A stretch of 64,000 nucleotides of DNA from Megascapheus bottae. Its lineage: Eukaryota; Chordata; Mammalia; Rodentia; Geomyidae. The translations under genes were made by a program, and so were the position numbers. The stretch lies in the NCBI GenBank assembly GCA_024803745.1, contig JANJXV010000029.1, positions 22,434,001-22,498,000 of the forward strand. The letters run 5' to 3'. Shown here one piece after another: positions 34,246-45,405 of the stretch. The notes below the pieces were generated by a model. That model saw only the letters and a list, made by a program, of their open reading frames with translations. It did not search any database and had not been told where the DNA came from. Every line of letters starts with the position of its first letter. Within the stretch, counting starts at the first letter, position 1.

Positions 34246-35000
34246 TGATGCTGCAAACCTTCCAATATGCTTATTTGGCTATTAGAATAACTTCCTTTAA
34301 GAAATATCTATTATTTGTTCTGTTTTTCATATGCAAGTTGCCTCTTCATTCCATTTTTAATATTGTTTGAACAAAAAAATCTAAATTTTGAGGAGATTTG
34401 TATGTGGAAAAATAACTTTTCCTTTCATTTTATATTGACAGTTGTGTGGAATATTACTATACAAGGTATATTATAAAATATTACAAATATATATTTCCCT
34501 GGCTATCAATTCTGTTCAGACTGATCTTTTTTTTCATTTCTTAAAATTTGTAGATATTTTCAAGTTGGGAAGTGTGATTCCTCCAACTTTATTCTTGTTT
34601 TCACAGTTCTGAGTCATTTATTTTTGTCCGTGATCCCTCAATTAAGTTTTGAAAATTCAAGTGGAAAGTGTGCAGTCAGACAAGAGATCAAATTTTTTCT
34701 GTGAAAAGATTAAATGCTTCTATAAAGAGGGAGCAGAACCCTGTGGGGGGGGGAGGGTAGGTACATTCATTAAATCACATTCTAAGCATGAGATGGGTTT
34801 TAGGGAAGAAAATACTTGTATACTAAGAATTGGGACCTGAGGAAACATGTGCTTTATGATTATTGTGGGTAGAATACAGATGAGGCAATGATATCAGTAT
34901 TATAGGACATTATTTTCAGACAGAATCAGATCACTAACTCTTTATCCAACACTAGAGGGCATCATTAATGATGGCAATATTTAGTTGTTACAGGGCAAAA
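34246..35000. other. Intronic sequence, nothing recognised
   Basis: AT-rich. The open stretch at 34649-34840 has no family features. Confidence 0.5.
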
Positions 35001-35390
35001 GTGAATATTCCATCCTTGTACTTTCTCAACATTGAACTTGTACTGATATCCACCTATCTAGCTAGTACAAACTTTTACCAGCTATATGTCTATCCATCTA
35101 AATATTTATCCAAAAAATAAAATAATTATTCTTATTTATCTATCTGTATCCCTATCATATATCATGCATATTTGTAGTCCAGAATGACTTAAATAATCCA
35201 TCCTTTTATTTTCTCAATATTTAATAATGAAATGTCTACATAGCTATCATCTCATCTATATCTAGTCATATTACCTATCCTGTTTATCTAACATCTACCT
35301 ATGTATCTTCTCCCTCTCTCTCTCTTTCTCACTCTATCTGACTATCATCTATTATGTATCTACCTACTTATCTATCTTAACTTTCTCAAA
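35001..35390. repeat. Degenerate TCTA-rich array with a ~180-bp period
   Basis: CTAT/TCTA motifs recur throughout. 'tattccatccttgtactttc' (about 35010) and 'aatccatccttttattttct' (about 35193) start similar blocks that continue into CTATC-rich sequence, and 'actttctcaaataatg' recurs near 35381. A (CT)n run lies at 35310-35330. Confidence 0.55.
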
Positions 35391-36744
35391 TAATGTAGAG
35401 GTGTGCTTATAAAAAGTATCAGGAGGTACACTCTACTGAACTTTAGTAGTGGTTCTAGCTTTCTTAAATTACCTAAGAAAATTACAAAGAACCAAAATGA
35501 AGATATGATTATCATTTTTACTTCTATTTTCAAGCTTCCATTTATGTTCATTATTTTTTGTTCTGATCTGCTTGGCCACTTAATCAAATCTTCATATCTG
35601 ATACTGTCCTTCAATACATATTTCCATCTTTTTCAAACTTTCATTATACAAGGTGAATGAAACTATTCTCTATACTTTATCTTCATGGAAATATCCAATA
35701 TAATATGTAACCAATTAGTCTCATGTTTGGATTTTGATACGATATTACTTTTAAATACACATTTCCTTTAACATGAATGATAAATTTTATACAGCGGGTC
35801 TGTGTTCTGTGTTAGTAAAAAAAATACTAGTATCATTATTCTTTGTTTGGGTTTTTTTTTCATCTCAAACCACTTTCATGTTGGTAAATGCACCTTGATA
35901 CATAGAATTTCCTCGGTTCCACATGGATGGTAATGAAGAATTAGAACACTTTTCTCTACCTATAACTCACTTTCTGTCTATTTAATTACACATAGTTGTT
36001 TAAATGTTTGCTGAATATGGTATTAGACCATTTGGTTGGCTGATAACTAAAATAGAGAAATTAGGCAGACATTCAAAGTATTTTGTAGGGTCAAGGGTTG
36101 ATACTATAGAATAAAAATAAAAATAGTTAATGTGTTCAGGGAAGTATTACAAATGACATTTCTGCTAACAAATATTAAAAGTAACAGAAGTAGAAGGACA
36201 AGGAAAGGAAACTAATAATTTGAAGGAAGAGATATAGTACACAAAGACACGCAGAGTAACTTATGTTTTCATTTAAATAGAAGAGCAATGAATCAGTTTA
36301 CTTATGTGTTGTTTTAAATGGCCTTCTGTGGCAGCAAGAGTTCCATTTTTATATTATAAACTCATTTCTGAAAAAAACACTGATTTAATGCCAGCTGTAT
36401 AGTATTTTCCTTGCAACTATCATCTGTGATCATGAAACAGTTATTTAAAAATCCAGATTTTTGCTAGGGACAAAGTAAGAGGTAAGTGTTTCTGTGTGGC
36501 AGCCATGTAGACCAACACCAATATATTTGACAATTTTCTTGCCAGCTGCATAAAAATTAGTATTTCTCTTCAATACCGGTTTTCCTAGTTTACTTAATTA
36601 ATTTACTTTTGCAGTTTTCTTACATCCAACTTTGTGCTTGCTTCAAATTCAGTAGTGTGAAGAAGAGAAAGCTGTGATTCATTTCCTGATTTTAATCTTC
36701 CCTTACATCGCCATTACTGCTCATCAGGCACACTTCCTCTACCT
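35391..36744. other. Intronic sequence, nothing recognised
   Basis: AT-rich. ORFs at 35372-35660 lie on opposite strands of one segment and have no support. Confidence 0.5.
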
Positions 36745-37075
36745 GCTAGGACTTAGATGTGGTTTGTCCCCATGTGTGTGAATTTTAATTGCCAATTTAA
36801 TGGTGTTGGAGTGGGGCCTTAATAGGTGATGAGGGAATTGTAAGGATTAATGCTTTTCTCTCGGGACTTCATTACTTGTTGGGGGAGCAAGTCATTATTT
36901 AGCCAGTTGTCTATTGTCTCTGCTCATTTGAACATGCTCATTTGATTTTCCATAATCAGTATCCTGCTCTTAGACTATCCAGCTCCTAATCCAAGAATAA
37001 ATAAACCTCTTATCTTTGTCCATTACCTGAACTCAGTTAATCTGCTATAGCCACTGAAAATAAAGTATGATACCA
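36745..37075 (+). mobile_element. MaLR-type LTR (MST/MT/ORR1-like)
   Basis: 'tagatgtggtttgtccccat', 'tggtgttggagtggggcctt', 'aataaataaacctcttatct' and a terminal 'ctgctatagccactgaaaat' follow the MaLR LTR order, including the AATAAA region. No internal region is seen, so it is a solo LTR. Confidence 0.75.
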
Positions 37076-37374
37076 TCAAAGCAACCCCAATGATGGAATG
37101 AGAAGAAACCAAGAACTCTTCCTTCCCTATTTCCATTATCTTTAGTGGAAAATTCTAGGATATAATTCAAAAATTTGAAAATGACTATGACTTGCATTTT
37201 GATAAGTAGTATTTATTTTGCAATTGTGTAATGTTGAAACATTAGTTTATCATGAAAATGTATACAACAATCCTTCCTGCCTTGCCTAGAAATATTGAAA
37301 AAATGGGCATAGAGGGCATGTTACTGACTGTGGTAATAAAATAACTCAGTTTATGTAACCCATCAGGATCACAA

Positions 37375-37435
37375 CTCCCATTTTGTCATTTAATCTTCAA
37401 ACAATTCTGAAAAGCAATTGTTTATTAAACATTTT
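37375..37435 (-). mobile_element. Possible MIR fragment, antisense
   Basis: 'tcatttaatcttcaaacaat' resembles the antisense 3' part of MIR. It is short and uncertain. Confidence 0.35.
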
Positions 37436-38091
37436 TACATAATAAAAGTTGTATAAGTGTTCTCCAAACCAAGTTGGTCAGTTGGATATGATTGTCTCAG
37501 TCACAGAGTTCCTGCCTTAAGTTCAAAAACTCCACTTACCGTGAAGAGAAGAAAAATTAAAATAGCAAAAGATGTGAGCATATATGAAAAGGAAACATTC
37601 AAACATAAATTGTTGCTCTGGTTTCTAAAAGGGTGAAAAAGAGGCAAGGTAAATTCCGCAATGATGTCACACATTTGTGCAGACCAGTACCTCATAAGCA
37701 CTGAGCCCACTGTTTCCCATGCAGTGGGCACTGTGTGCTGTACTCAGACAAAGAGAAATCTTGGATGGGCACTGGAATAGAATTTCTGGAGAGGCTCGCT
37801 GTGAGAAATTGACTTGGTAGACCTGATACAACGCGTCTGAGAATGGGACAAGAAAATGTTTCAATGGTGTGTAACTGTGTGTTTGAACATTTAGAATAGA
37901 ATAGAGTAGTAATAAAGTCAGTTTTTAAGTGTGATAGAGTAGCAGCACTTAGATAAAAATTTAATATATCTATTCTTGCAGATTTACATGTAAAGACTGT
38001 AACTGCATTGTGGTTTTGGGAATGTACACATCAGGCACTTTAATAATAAAATTCAAGTAATACATATATTCATATATACATATAGTGTTTG
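37436..38091. other. Intronic sequence, nothing recognised
   Basis: Overlapping minus-strand ORFs at 37501-37864 have no supporting features. Confidence 0.5.
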
Positions 38092-38110
38092 GTGTGTGTG
38101 TGTGTGTATA
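38092..38110. repeat. Short (GT)n
   Basis: About nine GT units next to the T-rich start of an antisense SINE. Confidence 0.8.
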
Positions 38111-38333
38111 CATTTTAGGGCTTGAATTTTGGAACTGGATACTGTCTCTGAACTTTGCGCTTAAGACTAGTGCTCTACCATTTGAACCACAGTTCTACTT
38201 CTGGCTTTTTAGTGATTAATTGGAGATATGTGTCTCAAACTTTCCTGCCCTGGCTGTCTTTGAACTAGGACCTTCAGATATCAGCCTCCTGAGTAGCAGG
38301 TTTACAGAGCTGAGCCACTTTGTGCAGCACCTA
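38111..38333 (-). mobile_element. B1-Geo SINE, antisense
   Basis: 'gggcttgaattttggaactg', 'ctaccatttgaaccacagtt', 'ttagtgattaattggagata', 'gatatcagcctcctgagtag' and 'gagctgagccactttgtgca'. Confidence 0.85.
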
Positions 38334-38571
38334 TTATATTTTATAGTACATTCAACATAAAGAAAAACTCTTAAACCATGACACAATGAAGTTGTCTCTA
38401 CTGTTGCTTATTTATTTTATTTTTATTTTATATTATCATTAAGTAGCTATACAATGATTTTATATTAAGTAGCTGTTATCAGTTCAAAGTGTCAACTTAT
38501 TAATACAAGGCTTCTTAATAATGTCATTATTTATATAGTGCTATTTTATTCATCACACGGTTAGTTTTCTT

Positions 38572-38573
<2 letters not shown>

Positions 38574-38611
<38 letters not shown>
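38574..38611. repeat. (CA)n microsatellite
   Basis: About 18 uninterrupted CA units. Confidence 0.95.
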
Positions 38612-38612
<1 letters not shown>

Positions 38613-38794
38613 CCTACATCCACAATAGTATGTATTATTTTACAAATGTACAAAAACATACAATTCTTATGGTGTTTCTAAACTGTCTTCCCTAATGTCA
38701 GTACCTCAAACACAGCCTCTTTCTACCATATAGTGGAGATACTTCTCCTTTTATTTTAAGTATTTTGTGAATAAAAATTTTTGTACTTATCCCG

Positions 38795-39080
38795 GGGCTT
38801 GAATTTAGTGTCTGGGAATTGTCCCTGAGGTTGTTTCTGTTTTTCATTTTTTGTTTTTTGTTTTTGTTTTTTTTTTGGTTGATGCTGTTGTTTTTTTGTT
38901 TGTTTCTCAAGATTTGTACTCTACAACTTGAGCCACAGCTCCATTCCCAGCTTTTAATTGTTAACCGGAGATTAATTTTCATGGCTTTTCTTGCCCTGGC
39001 TACCCTGGCTGGCTTCAAACTGCAATTCTCAGATTGCAGCATCCTGAGTAGCTATGATTATAGGCATGAGTGACAGGCAC
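38795..39080 (-). mobile_element. B1-Geo SINE, antisense, with internal T-rich expansion
   Basis: 'ggggcttgaatttagtgtct' and 'cttgagccacagctccattc' are separated by about 70 bp of T-rich sequence (38832-38908) instead of the usual short spacer. The left monomer 'agcatcctgagtagctatga' follows. The T-rich part looks like a simple-repeat expansion or small insertion. Confidence 0.82.
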
Positions 39081-39549
39081 CCAAATGAAGATTTCTTTCT
39101 ACTGTCTTATTAGCCCCCACAGTGGATTTAACATTGTATGTTACATTTGAGTAAAAAAAAAAATCTGTCAAAAAGGTTCAATGACTATGAAAGTGAATGA
39201 TGGAAAGAAAACTGGCATCGATTTTTGTTTCTCTCCGTGTTATGGCTCAAATTACATAAGGTTGGTGCTCTCAAGATCCCCTTCCAAAGTGTTCATTTTT
39301 TAGCTGGACAAATCTGAGAGTGAGCAGATCAAATACCTTGATTTTTTTACATAGCTTGTTAGAAACAGAAACTTATAGTTACCTTCTTTGAATCCATCCA
39401 TGAAACTAAGCATACTTTATGAGTTGAACGATTGCTTCCCAGCACAAAACAATAGCAAAAACCAGCAATAGTGATTTTGTTATTCTTGAGCAACTACTAA
39501 ATGACCAGATCTGTGCTGGGCTTTTCTTGAAGCTGGAGACTTTGAAGGC
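39081..39549. other. Intronic sequence, nothing recognised
   Basis: No repeat or gene that I can support. Confidence 0.5.
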
Positions 39550-39625
39550 AAGTGTTCTGGGCAAGTGGAAGAGTGTCTGTCAAGTATGCACAAGGCCATG
39601 TGTTTAAACTGTAGTGCTGCCACCA
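39550..39625 (+). mobile_element. ID-like tRNA-derived SINE, left half only
   Basis: 'gggcaagtggaagagtgtct', 'caagtatgcacaaggccatg' and 'tgtttaaactgtagtgctgcc' follow the ID/tRNA-Ala head. No right monomer follows. Confidence 0.55.
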
Positions 39626-39668
39626 GGCAAGTGTCATTGTTAGCATTTTGAAGGTGGGGAAAATGAGA

Positions 39669-39706
39669 TGTAGAGAAGGCAGTCTGTTGTAGAGAAGGCA
39701 GTCTGT
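39669..39706. repeat. Perfect 19-bp tandem duplication
   Basis: 'tgtagagaaggcagtctgt' occurs twice back to back. Confidence 0.97.
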
Positions 39707-40404
39707 TTGCTCATGTCCAGCTGCTCCTGACTTCAAAGGCTGAGCTGCTATGATTGCACTGGGCTGCCTTCCAAAGCAGCAGCATAGGACCAGGAGGCTG
39801 GCATCCCAGTGCTTGCTAAGCTACCCTCAGCCTTCATTTTCAGCTTTCAGCAGTTGCGGTTGACAACTCTCCCTTTGTCAAGTGCTGAGTCTTGCCAAAT
39901 AGCTCTTGGATTTTCTCATCTCGGCCCAGTTGGCTAGCCTGGAATCTATAGTCTGGTAAAGCCAGTTGATGCTTTGTTTTCTAAACATAATTGATTCAAT
40001 GTGAACTGACTATTGATTTTGTACTTAAAGAGAGTATTTTAAACAAAATGTAGTAGTTCTACTCTTTAAGGCTTCAGATGCTAGTCAAGGTAGGAAGAAG
40101 TAAACTTTTAGATTTTTTTTTAAATAATATGTGCTACCCAGGGTTGTGCTCTTTTAGGGAAGGGCATTAACACACTCATGGAGACAAGTACCCCCTCCCA
40201 GCCTCCACTTTTCTTTAAAGACATGGAATAAGTTTTCAGGACACACGGACTGGGTACAAACACAAACATGCATGCAAATCACAATGTTTGGCTTAGCACA
40301 GATTTTAAAATGTTGGATTTACATACAAAATGCTTTGCCTTGCTCAGAATGTTCCAAACGGAAAGAAAGATACCAGTAGACCAATGACCGCATTGAATGC
40401 TTCT
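39707..40404. other. Intronic sequence, nothing recognised
   Basis: No repeat or gene that I can support. Confidence 0.5.
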
Positions 40405-40835
40405 CCAAGAGCTACAATAACAAAGAAACTTGTGAAACAACAGAAGTGTATTCTCTCACAGTTCAGGGATTTGGCATTCTGTGTTCAGATGTTTCTTAGG
40501 ATCTCACTCCCTCTGAAGATCCTATGGGAGGATTTCCTTTTCTTCTGCGTATTCGGTTATTGTGATTGTGAGGATAATCCTTGGGGTATCCTGGCTTGCT
40601 GCATCTCTTTTATTTTTGCCTAGTTTTCCCATGGCCTTCTGCCTCCTCTATGGGGCCCTATCTTTGTGTCTCTTCTATAAGAACTCTAGAGACTGGATTT
40701 GGGAGCAGCTTAATCTGAGCATTTTATATTTTACTCTCATCTTCAAAGGTTTGTTCTGTCTTAGTAAGGTCACATTCACATGCTCTGGCTATAGGATATT
40801 AAAGAATTTGTTTGGGAGACAGTTTTACCCATTCT
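40405..40835 (-). mobile_element. MaLR-type LTR (MLT1-like), antisense
   Basis: 'gctacaataacaaagaaact', 'gaaacaacagaagtgtattc' and 'tctcacagttcagg' through 'ataatccttggggtatcctg', 'catggccttctgcctcctct', 'ataagaactctagagactgg' and 'aaggtcacattcacatgctc' follow a reverse-complement MLT1-type LTR nearly end to end (about 430 bp). The long open frames here (40330-40623 and 40562-41212, +) are chance read-through of this LTR and should not be called genes. Confidence 0.82.
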
Positions 40836-41054
40836 CATCTTCTTTTATCTCCATTGATTTTATTTGGTTATTGCAGAATAACTTTAATATTTCAAAGATT
40901 GCAAATGCAAAAAGGAAGGAAATGAAACACCACTCTGTATCATGTTTAATCTTTACATATTTTTGTTTACATAAACACAGAAAAATATATATAAATAATA
41001 TTTCAACTGTTTTAACCATCCTTCAAGCTAAAAACATAGTCACCAACCACATAA

Positions 41055-41261
41055 AGAGACAATTCAGTTTCACTGAGGTAATACATAACTCAGTGATACC
41101 ACTTAGGAGTATTTATCTGAAAGAATCCATGCAAAAAAAAACCAAGAAAATCACCTATATATCAAGCACATCCATGTACATCCCAGCACAATTCACAATA
41201 TCCAAGTTATAACAACATCCCAGATGTCCTGAAACACATGACAATGGCTCAAAGACGTGTA

Positions 41262-41312
<51 letters not shown>

Positions 41313-41815
41313 ACAGATCCACACAATGGAAATTCCTTTCTTCAGGAAGGATGAAATATATTCACAGGAAAGTAGATGGGTCTAGGAAAAACAACATACT
41401 GTACAAATTAATTCAGACCCAGGAAGAAACAGGCCCATGATTTCTTTCATATGTAGTTTTAAACCCTACACATAAACTTTCACTGTAAACACAAAATGGG
41501 ACATATGTTTATATACACATGGTCATGTTGACTAAAGTATACTATATGTGGGAATAAAACCCCATGAAACAAACTTTCTGAATAATTAACAGACAGTTAA
41601 ACTAAATGAATATTGGGAAGCTGAAACAATTGAATTGTGAGAGTGGTAGGGTGGAAACAGGTAAATGGAAGGGACAGTGCAGGATGGATATGGTCATCCT
41701 AATTAAGTACACACATGATAAAGATCTGGGGAAAGGGCCAAGAGGGTAGAAGAGAATGATGGACACAAAAGTTAAATGGTAATTGCCCTGTAAATCATTC
41801 ATAGATAAATAAGAA
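41055..41815 (+). mobile_element. Old LINE-1 ORF2 end and 3' UTR
   Basis: 'aactcagtgataccacttag', 'acatcccagcacaattcaca', 'atgtcctgaaacacatgaca', 'cacacaatggaaattccttt' and 'agtagatgggtctaggaaaa' follow the L1 ORF2 3' end at DNA level, with no open frame. The 3' UTR likeness beyond 41470 is weaker. Confidence 0.68.
41262..41311. repeat. (GT)n microsatellite
   Basis: About 23 GT units, inserted or expanded within the old L1. Confidence 0.95.
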
Positions 41816-42080
41816 GAAAAGAAATATCAGGTACAGCCTAAACTAATAGAGACTGAGGAAAACAGTGGAATCCAGACGTGAAATATGTTTAGCAATAAGC
41901 ATGGCATTGGGAAAGGCTGAGGATTGTAGGGCAGGGGACAAACATGTACCAAAGCTCTGGGGCAGGAGTTTGTCAGACAGATAAAAAAATCTCACTGATA
42001 CCAGAGTGTCCAAGAGAGGATGGAAGATGAAGATTTGAGTCCAGAGGTAGGCAGAAGAGGCTTGTAGACTGTGTTAAGGG

Positions 42081-42083
<3 letters not shown>
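41816..42083. other. Intronic sequence, nothing recognised
   Basis: Purine-biased, no repeat recognised. Confidence 0.5.

Positions 42084-42117
<34 letters not shown>
42084..42117. repeat. (GT)n microsatellite
   Basis: About 16 GT units. Confidence 0.95.
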
Positions 42118-42897
42118 GGCCGTCATTCGAGGCCGCAGGAAGTGAATGAATGAGCTGACGAAGGAAGCATTTGTTTTTGTAAAGTATAAAAATATAGTTT
42201 TTGGTTTATGGTTTAGTTTTGGGATTTTTCTTTCAGGAAAGAGACACCATTTGGTTCAACCAACCTGCTTCTATTATTCTTTCTCTTTAAGGGAGTTTGG
42301 GGGCGGGGGGAATGTGTATGGTGACCAAAGTTCATCATTTCTGGGGGAGAATGAATTAACTGTAGCACAGTGATTGTGTTCCCTTTCTTTGAAACCAAGC
42401 CAATAATTTCTGATTCAAAAGGCAGCGTGAGTGATTGGGAGCCACAGACCCGCCTACTCCTCTGTCCTGTCATGGTGGCAGGTTCTGCTGAGCATGAGCA
42501 GTGGGGCCAGTGGACCTGGCAGTCGCTGGTTATAGTTTCCAGGAGCAGAGGATGTGGATCAGATTCTGTTCTGCAGATTGTGTTAGTGCTTGGCACAGTG
42601 TCTCACACTTCACTGTGGCATGGGTGGAAAGATGAATGACTTTTACTTTACTCTCGGTGAGACATGACTTCCATTAACCCCCAAGTCTTTTCTTAAATTG
42701 GTGACTTTCAACATGATTTTTATTTACAAATCCAAGACTTTATGAAAAAAAGAAAAGAAAACACAAAAGCAAAAATACATAACTTTATCAATCCTTGGTA
42801 AAGTCATTCCATCAGGAAGGATAACTCAGAAATAACTTTTTCCTCTCATACCTTTCTTCTTTCCATTTCATTTATATTTTGTCTTATTATGTGACTG
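42118..42897. other. Intronic sequence with a GC-richer patch
   Basis: 42410-42620 is richer in G+C than its surroundings, and open on both strands for 80-127 codons. No family is recognisable and no acceptor/donor pair stands out. 42570-42610 faintly recalls a MIR 3' end, too weak to call. Confidence 0.45.
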
Positions 42898-42952
42898 TGT
42901 TTGTATGTATGTATGTATGTATGTATGTATGTATGTATGTATGTATGTATAT
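42898..42952. repeat. (TGTA)n microsatellite
   Basis: About 12 units of a tetranucleotide repeat, at the T-rich end of an antisense SINE. Confidence 0.95.
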
Positions 42953-42954
42953 GT

Positions 42955-43172
42955 TTACACAAGTTCTGGGACATGAACTCAAGGCTTGGCACTGTCTGTC
43001 CTTTCCTCAGTGCTAGCACTCTACCATTGCAATCACAGCTACACTTCCCAGCCATTTTTGTATTTTTAGTGCAAATAAAAGTCTCACAGACTTTCCTGCC
43101 CAGATTGCCTTCAAACTGTGATTCTAAGATCTCAGCCTGCTGAGCAGTTAAGTTTGTAGTTGTGAACGTTCT
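42955..43172 (-). mobile_element. B1-Geo SINE, antisense
   Basis: 'gggacatgaactcaaggctt', 'ctctaccattgcaatcacag', 'aaagtctcacagactttcct' and 'taagatctcagcctgctgag'. Confidence 0.82.
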
Positions 43173-43250
43173 GTGCCTTACTCTTTCATTTTGTTACTCT
43201 TTCCTTTTGTTCATTATGCTCACTCATGTCTTAAAGAGATGTATCATGGT

Positions 43251-43492
43251 GGTGCACTAGTGGCTCACACCTGCAATCTTAGCTACTCAGGAAGCTGAGA
43301 TCTGAGGATCGAGGTTCAAAGCCAGCCAGGGCACTAAAGTCTGTGAGACTCCTATCTCTAATTAACCACTAGAAAACTGGGCGTGGTGCTGTGGCTCCAG
43401 GGGAAGAGTGCTAGCCTTCAGCTGAAGAGCTCAGGAATAGCGCTCAGGCCCAGAGTTCAAGTCCCATGACAAACAACAACAACAACAAAAAA
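43251..43492 (+). mobile_element. B1-Geo SINE
   Basis: Well-preserved copy: 'actagtggctcacacctgca', 'ctcaggaagctgagatctga', joint 'taaccactagaaaactgggc', right monomer 'gtggtgctgtggctccaggg' to 'gttcaagtcccatgacaaac', and a (CAA)n tail. Confidence 0.92.
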
Positions 43493-43504
43493 TGAATCTG
43501 TGAA

Positions 43505-43728
43505 ATAGGGGCCAGGAGTTAGGCCTAATGGTAGAGTGCTTGCCTAGAATGCATGAATACCTGGATTCAGTTCCTCGGTATCACATACATAGAAAGAGCC
43601 AAAAGTGGCTCTTGGCTGACGTGGTAGAGCTCTAACCTTAAGAAAGCCCAAGAACAGTGCTCAGGCCCTGAGTTCGGTCCCCAGGACCAACAAAAAACAA
43701 AAACAAAAACAAAAACAAAAAAAACATA
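43505..43728 (+). mobile_element. IDL-Geo SINE
   Basis: 'gccaggagttaggcctaatg', 'agagtgcttgcctagaatgc' and 'ggattcagttcctcggtatc' (left), right monomer to 'gttcggtccccaggacc', and a (CAAAAA)n tail. Lying directly after a B1-Geo copy, it shows both dimers with the same right half side by side. Confidence 0.92.
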
Positions 43729-45002
43729 GCATCCACAACAGTATACTACTATATCAAAAATAGCTAAGGTATCTCTATGTTATTCCTCTGAATTTAGGTT
43801 ATAGGACAGATGTGAGGAGAATGCCTCTGTTTTGGGAGGGAAATGAAAAGAGGAGATGGGGCCTCGCCTTTCTCCCTCTGGTATATCCTGCTTTTTTCGT
43901 GGAGAATACACTTGAACGTTGAAATTCTGGTGAGCAATCATGTTCTTCAAGCTCAATTACAGTCCATGTGTGATTTCTCCTGGATGGGAGTGGGAGTTTC
44001 AGATTGAGAGAGTTGACATTTCTCTGACTTTCTTGTGCATTGCTTACTTATGAGAGTCTTTTCCTTCTGCTAAAAACTCAGGTGAGAGTTGTTATTGACA
44101 CCTGGTAAAGAAGGCTTTCAAAATGATATTATAACCTTTTAGGAAGGGCAGTCTCTCAATTTAAAAAAATCTATGTGGTGACAGCATGAAGAATTAAAAC
44201 TGTCTCCTTTCCTTTCCATTAAAAAAAAATAAATCCAATGGCTTTGGGACTAGAGACTTATTTTCCAAACCAAACTGAATTTTGTTAACATTTTAAGATA
44301 TTAAAATATGTAAATATGATTTGTATATTGTAAAGATATATGTCTTGGAAAAAGGCAAAATAATCTGTATGGTGCATTTAATTTTTTTCTCAAGCTGTTT
44401 GTTTTCATGCACATATACCAACTTTTCTGGCACATTTTTGTATTAAAAATTGACAAAGATGACCTTAAAATGGCTGACAGCATATAAATAGATTTTCTGA
44501 AGATAATGAAAAGCAGCTCAGAAAGAATGCAATGTAAATGTCTCATAGTTTGGATTGTGATTTAATATGTACTGTAATTGCATAGTAAACTGTAGTGTTG
44601 CTCACTGCATAACTTCCATGAATCTCACTTTTCTAAGACACCAAAGTGACAAGTGATAAGGATTGTTTTCAATTTGGCAAAAGTCCATTTGTTATATTAA
44701 TGTTATCTATGATGTATTTTGCTGTTTAAAAACAGCACTACATTTCTTAGTGCAATATACTCATAACCAAGTAAATTTTCCACCGGTGATTTCATGAAAT
44801 TATATGTATGCAGAAAAAAACAGAAGTACATTTTATTATATACTATATAATATATAATGAGATATATATTAGCAACTTTCTAGATGAGTTTTATTACTTG
44901 CATATGTATACATATATACACATGCTGCCATGTGTAAATAAAGGGAGATTTGAATTTTGCTTTGAACACCAAAATAAAGTATATTATAAAGAAGTATAAG
45001 AT
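43729..45002. other. Intronic sequence, nothing recognised
   Basis: AT-rich. Open stretches at 44301-44546 and 44808-44999 have no support. Confidence 0.55.
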
Positions 45003-45225
45003 TAGTACTGGTTGCTCAAGCCTAGTACTGGTTAATCAAGCCTGTAGTCCTAGCTACCCTGAAGGCTGAGATCTGAGGACTGCTATTTAAAACCAGCCCA
45101 GGAATATAAATTTGTGAAACTCCAATTCACTAGCAATAAAAGGGAAGTAGGCTTGAGATAGAAAGTCAATCAAAAGTCAAGGACCTGGGTTCAAACCATA
45201 GCATCATACATAAATAAGCAAACAA
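45003..45225 (+). mobile_element. B1-Geo SINE with short internal duplication
   Basis: 'tagtactggtt..tcaagcct' occurs twice at 45004-45043, then 'agtcctagctaccctgaagg', 'tgagatctgaggactgctat', and a decayed right monomer ending 'acctgggttcaaaccatagc'. Confidence 0.72.
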
Positions 45226-45284
45226 GATGAAAGGAAAAATATAGAAAATATATAGTAAACTGAAATCTGTAGAGAAGTGTGTGA

Positions 45285-45405
45285 ATTCTTTATTATTATT
45301 ATTGTAAAGGTGATACCCAATGGGTATACAGTTAACATACAATAATGAGCACTTTTCTTTTTATATGGTGTTATCTCCTCCTAGGCTTTCCCTCTCCCAA
45401 ATGTA
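45285..45405 (-). mobile_element. Old LINE-1 3' UTR fragment, antisense
   Basis: 'attgtaaaggtgatacccaa', 'acaataatgagcacttttct' and 'ttatctcctcctaggctttc' resemble the antisense old L1 3' ends at 10180 and 57005. Confidence 0.45.

Noticed and set aside
34649..34840. 63-codon ORF near a G run
   Set aside because: No family features, no splice context, and the frame depends on a homopolymer G stretch.
40562..41212. 216-codon ORF as a membrane protein gene
   Set aside because: Its first half is a reverse-complement MaLR LTR and its second half runs into old L1. The hydrophobic look comes from T-rich sequence.
42410..42640. GC-richer segment as an exon or CpG island
   Set aside because: Few CpGs, no splice pair that stands out, and incompatible ORFs on both strands.
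42898..42952. CRISPR-like or phage-like repeat array
   Set aside because: It is a simple tetranucleotide microsatellite. The window is mammalian and has no spacer-repeat structure.
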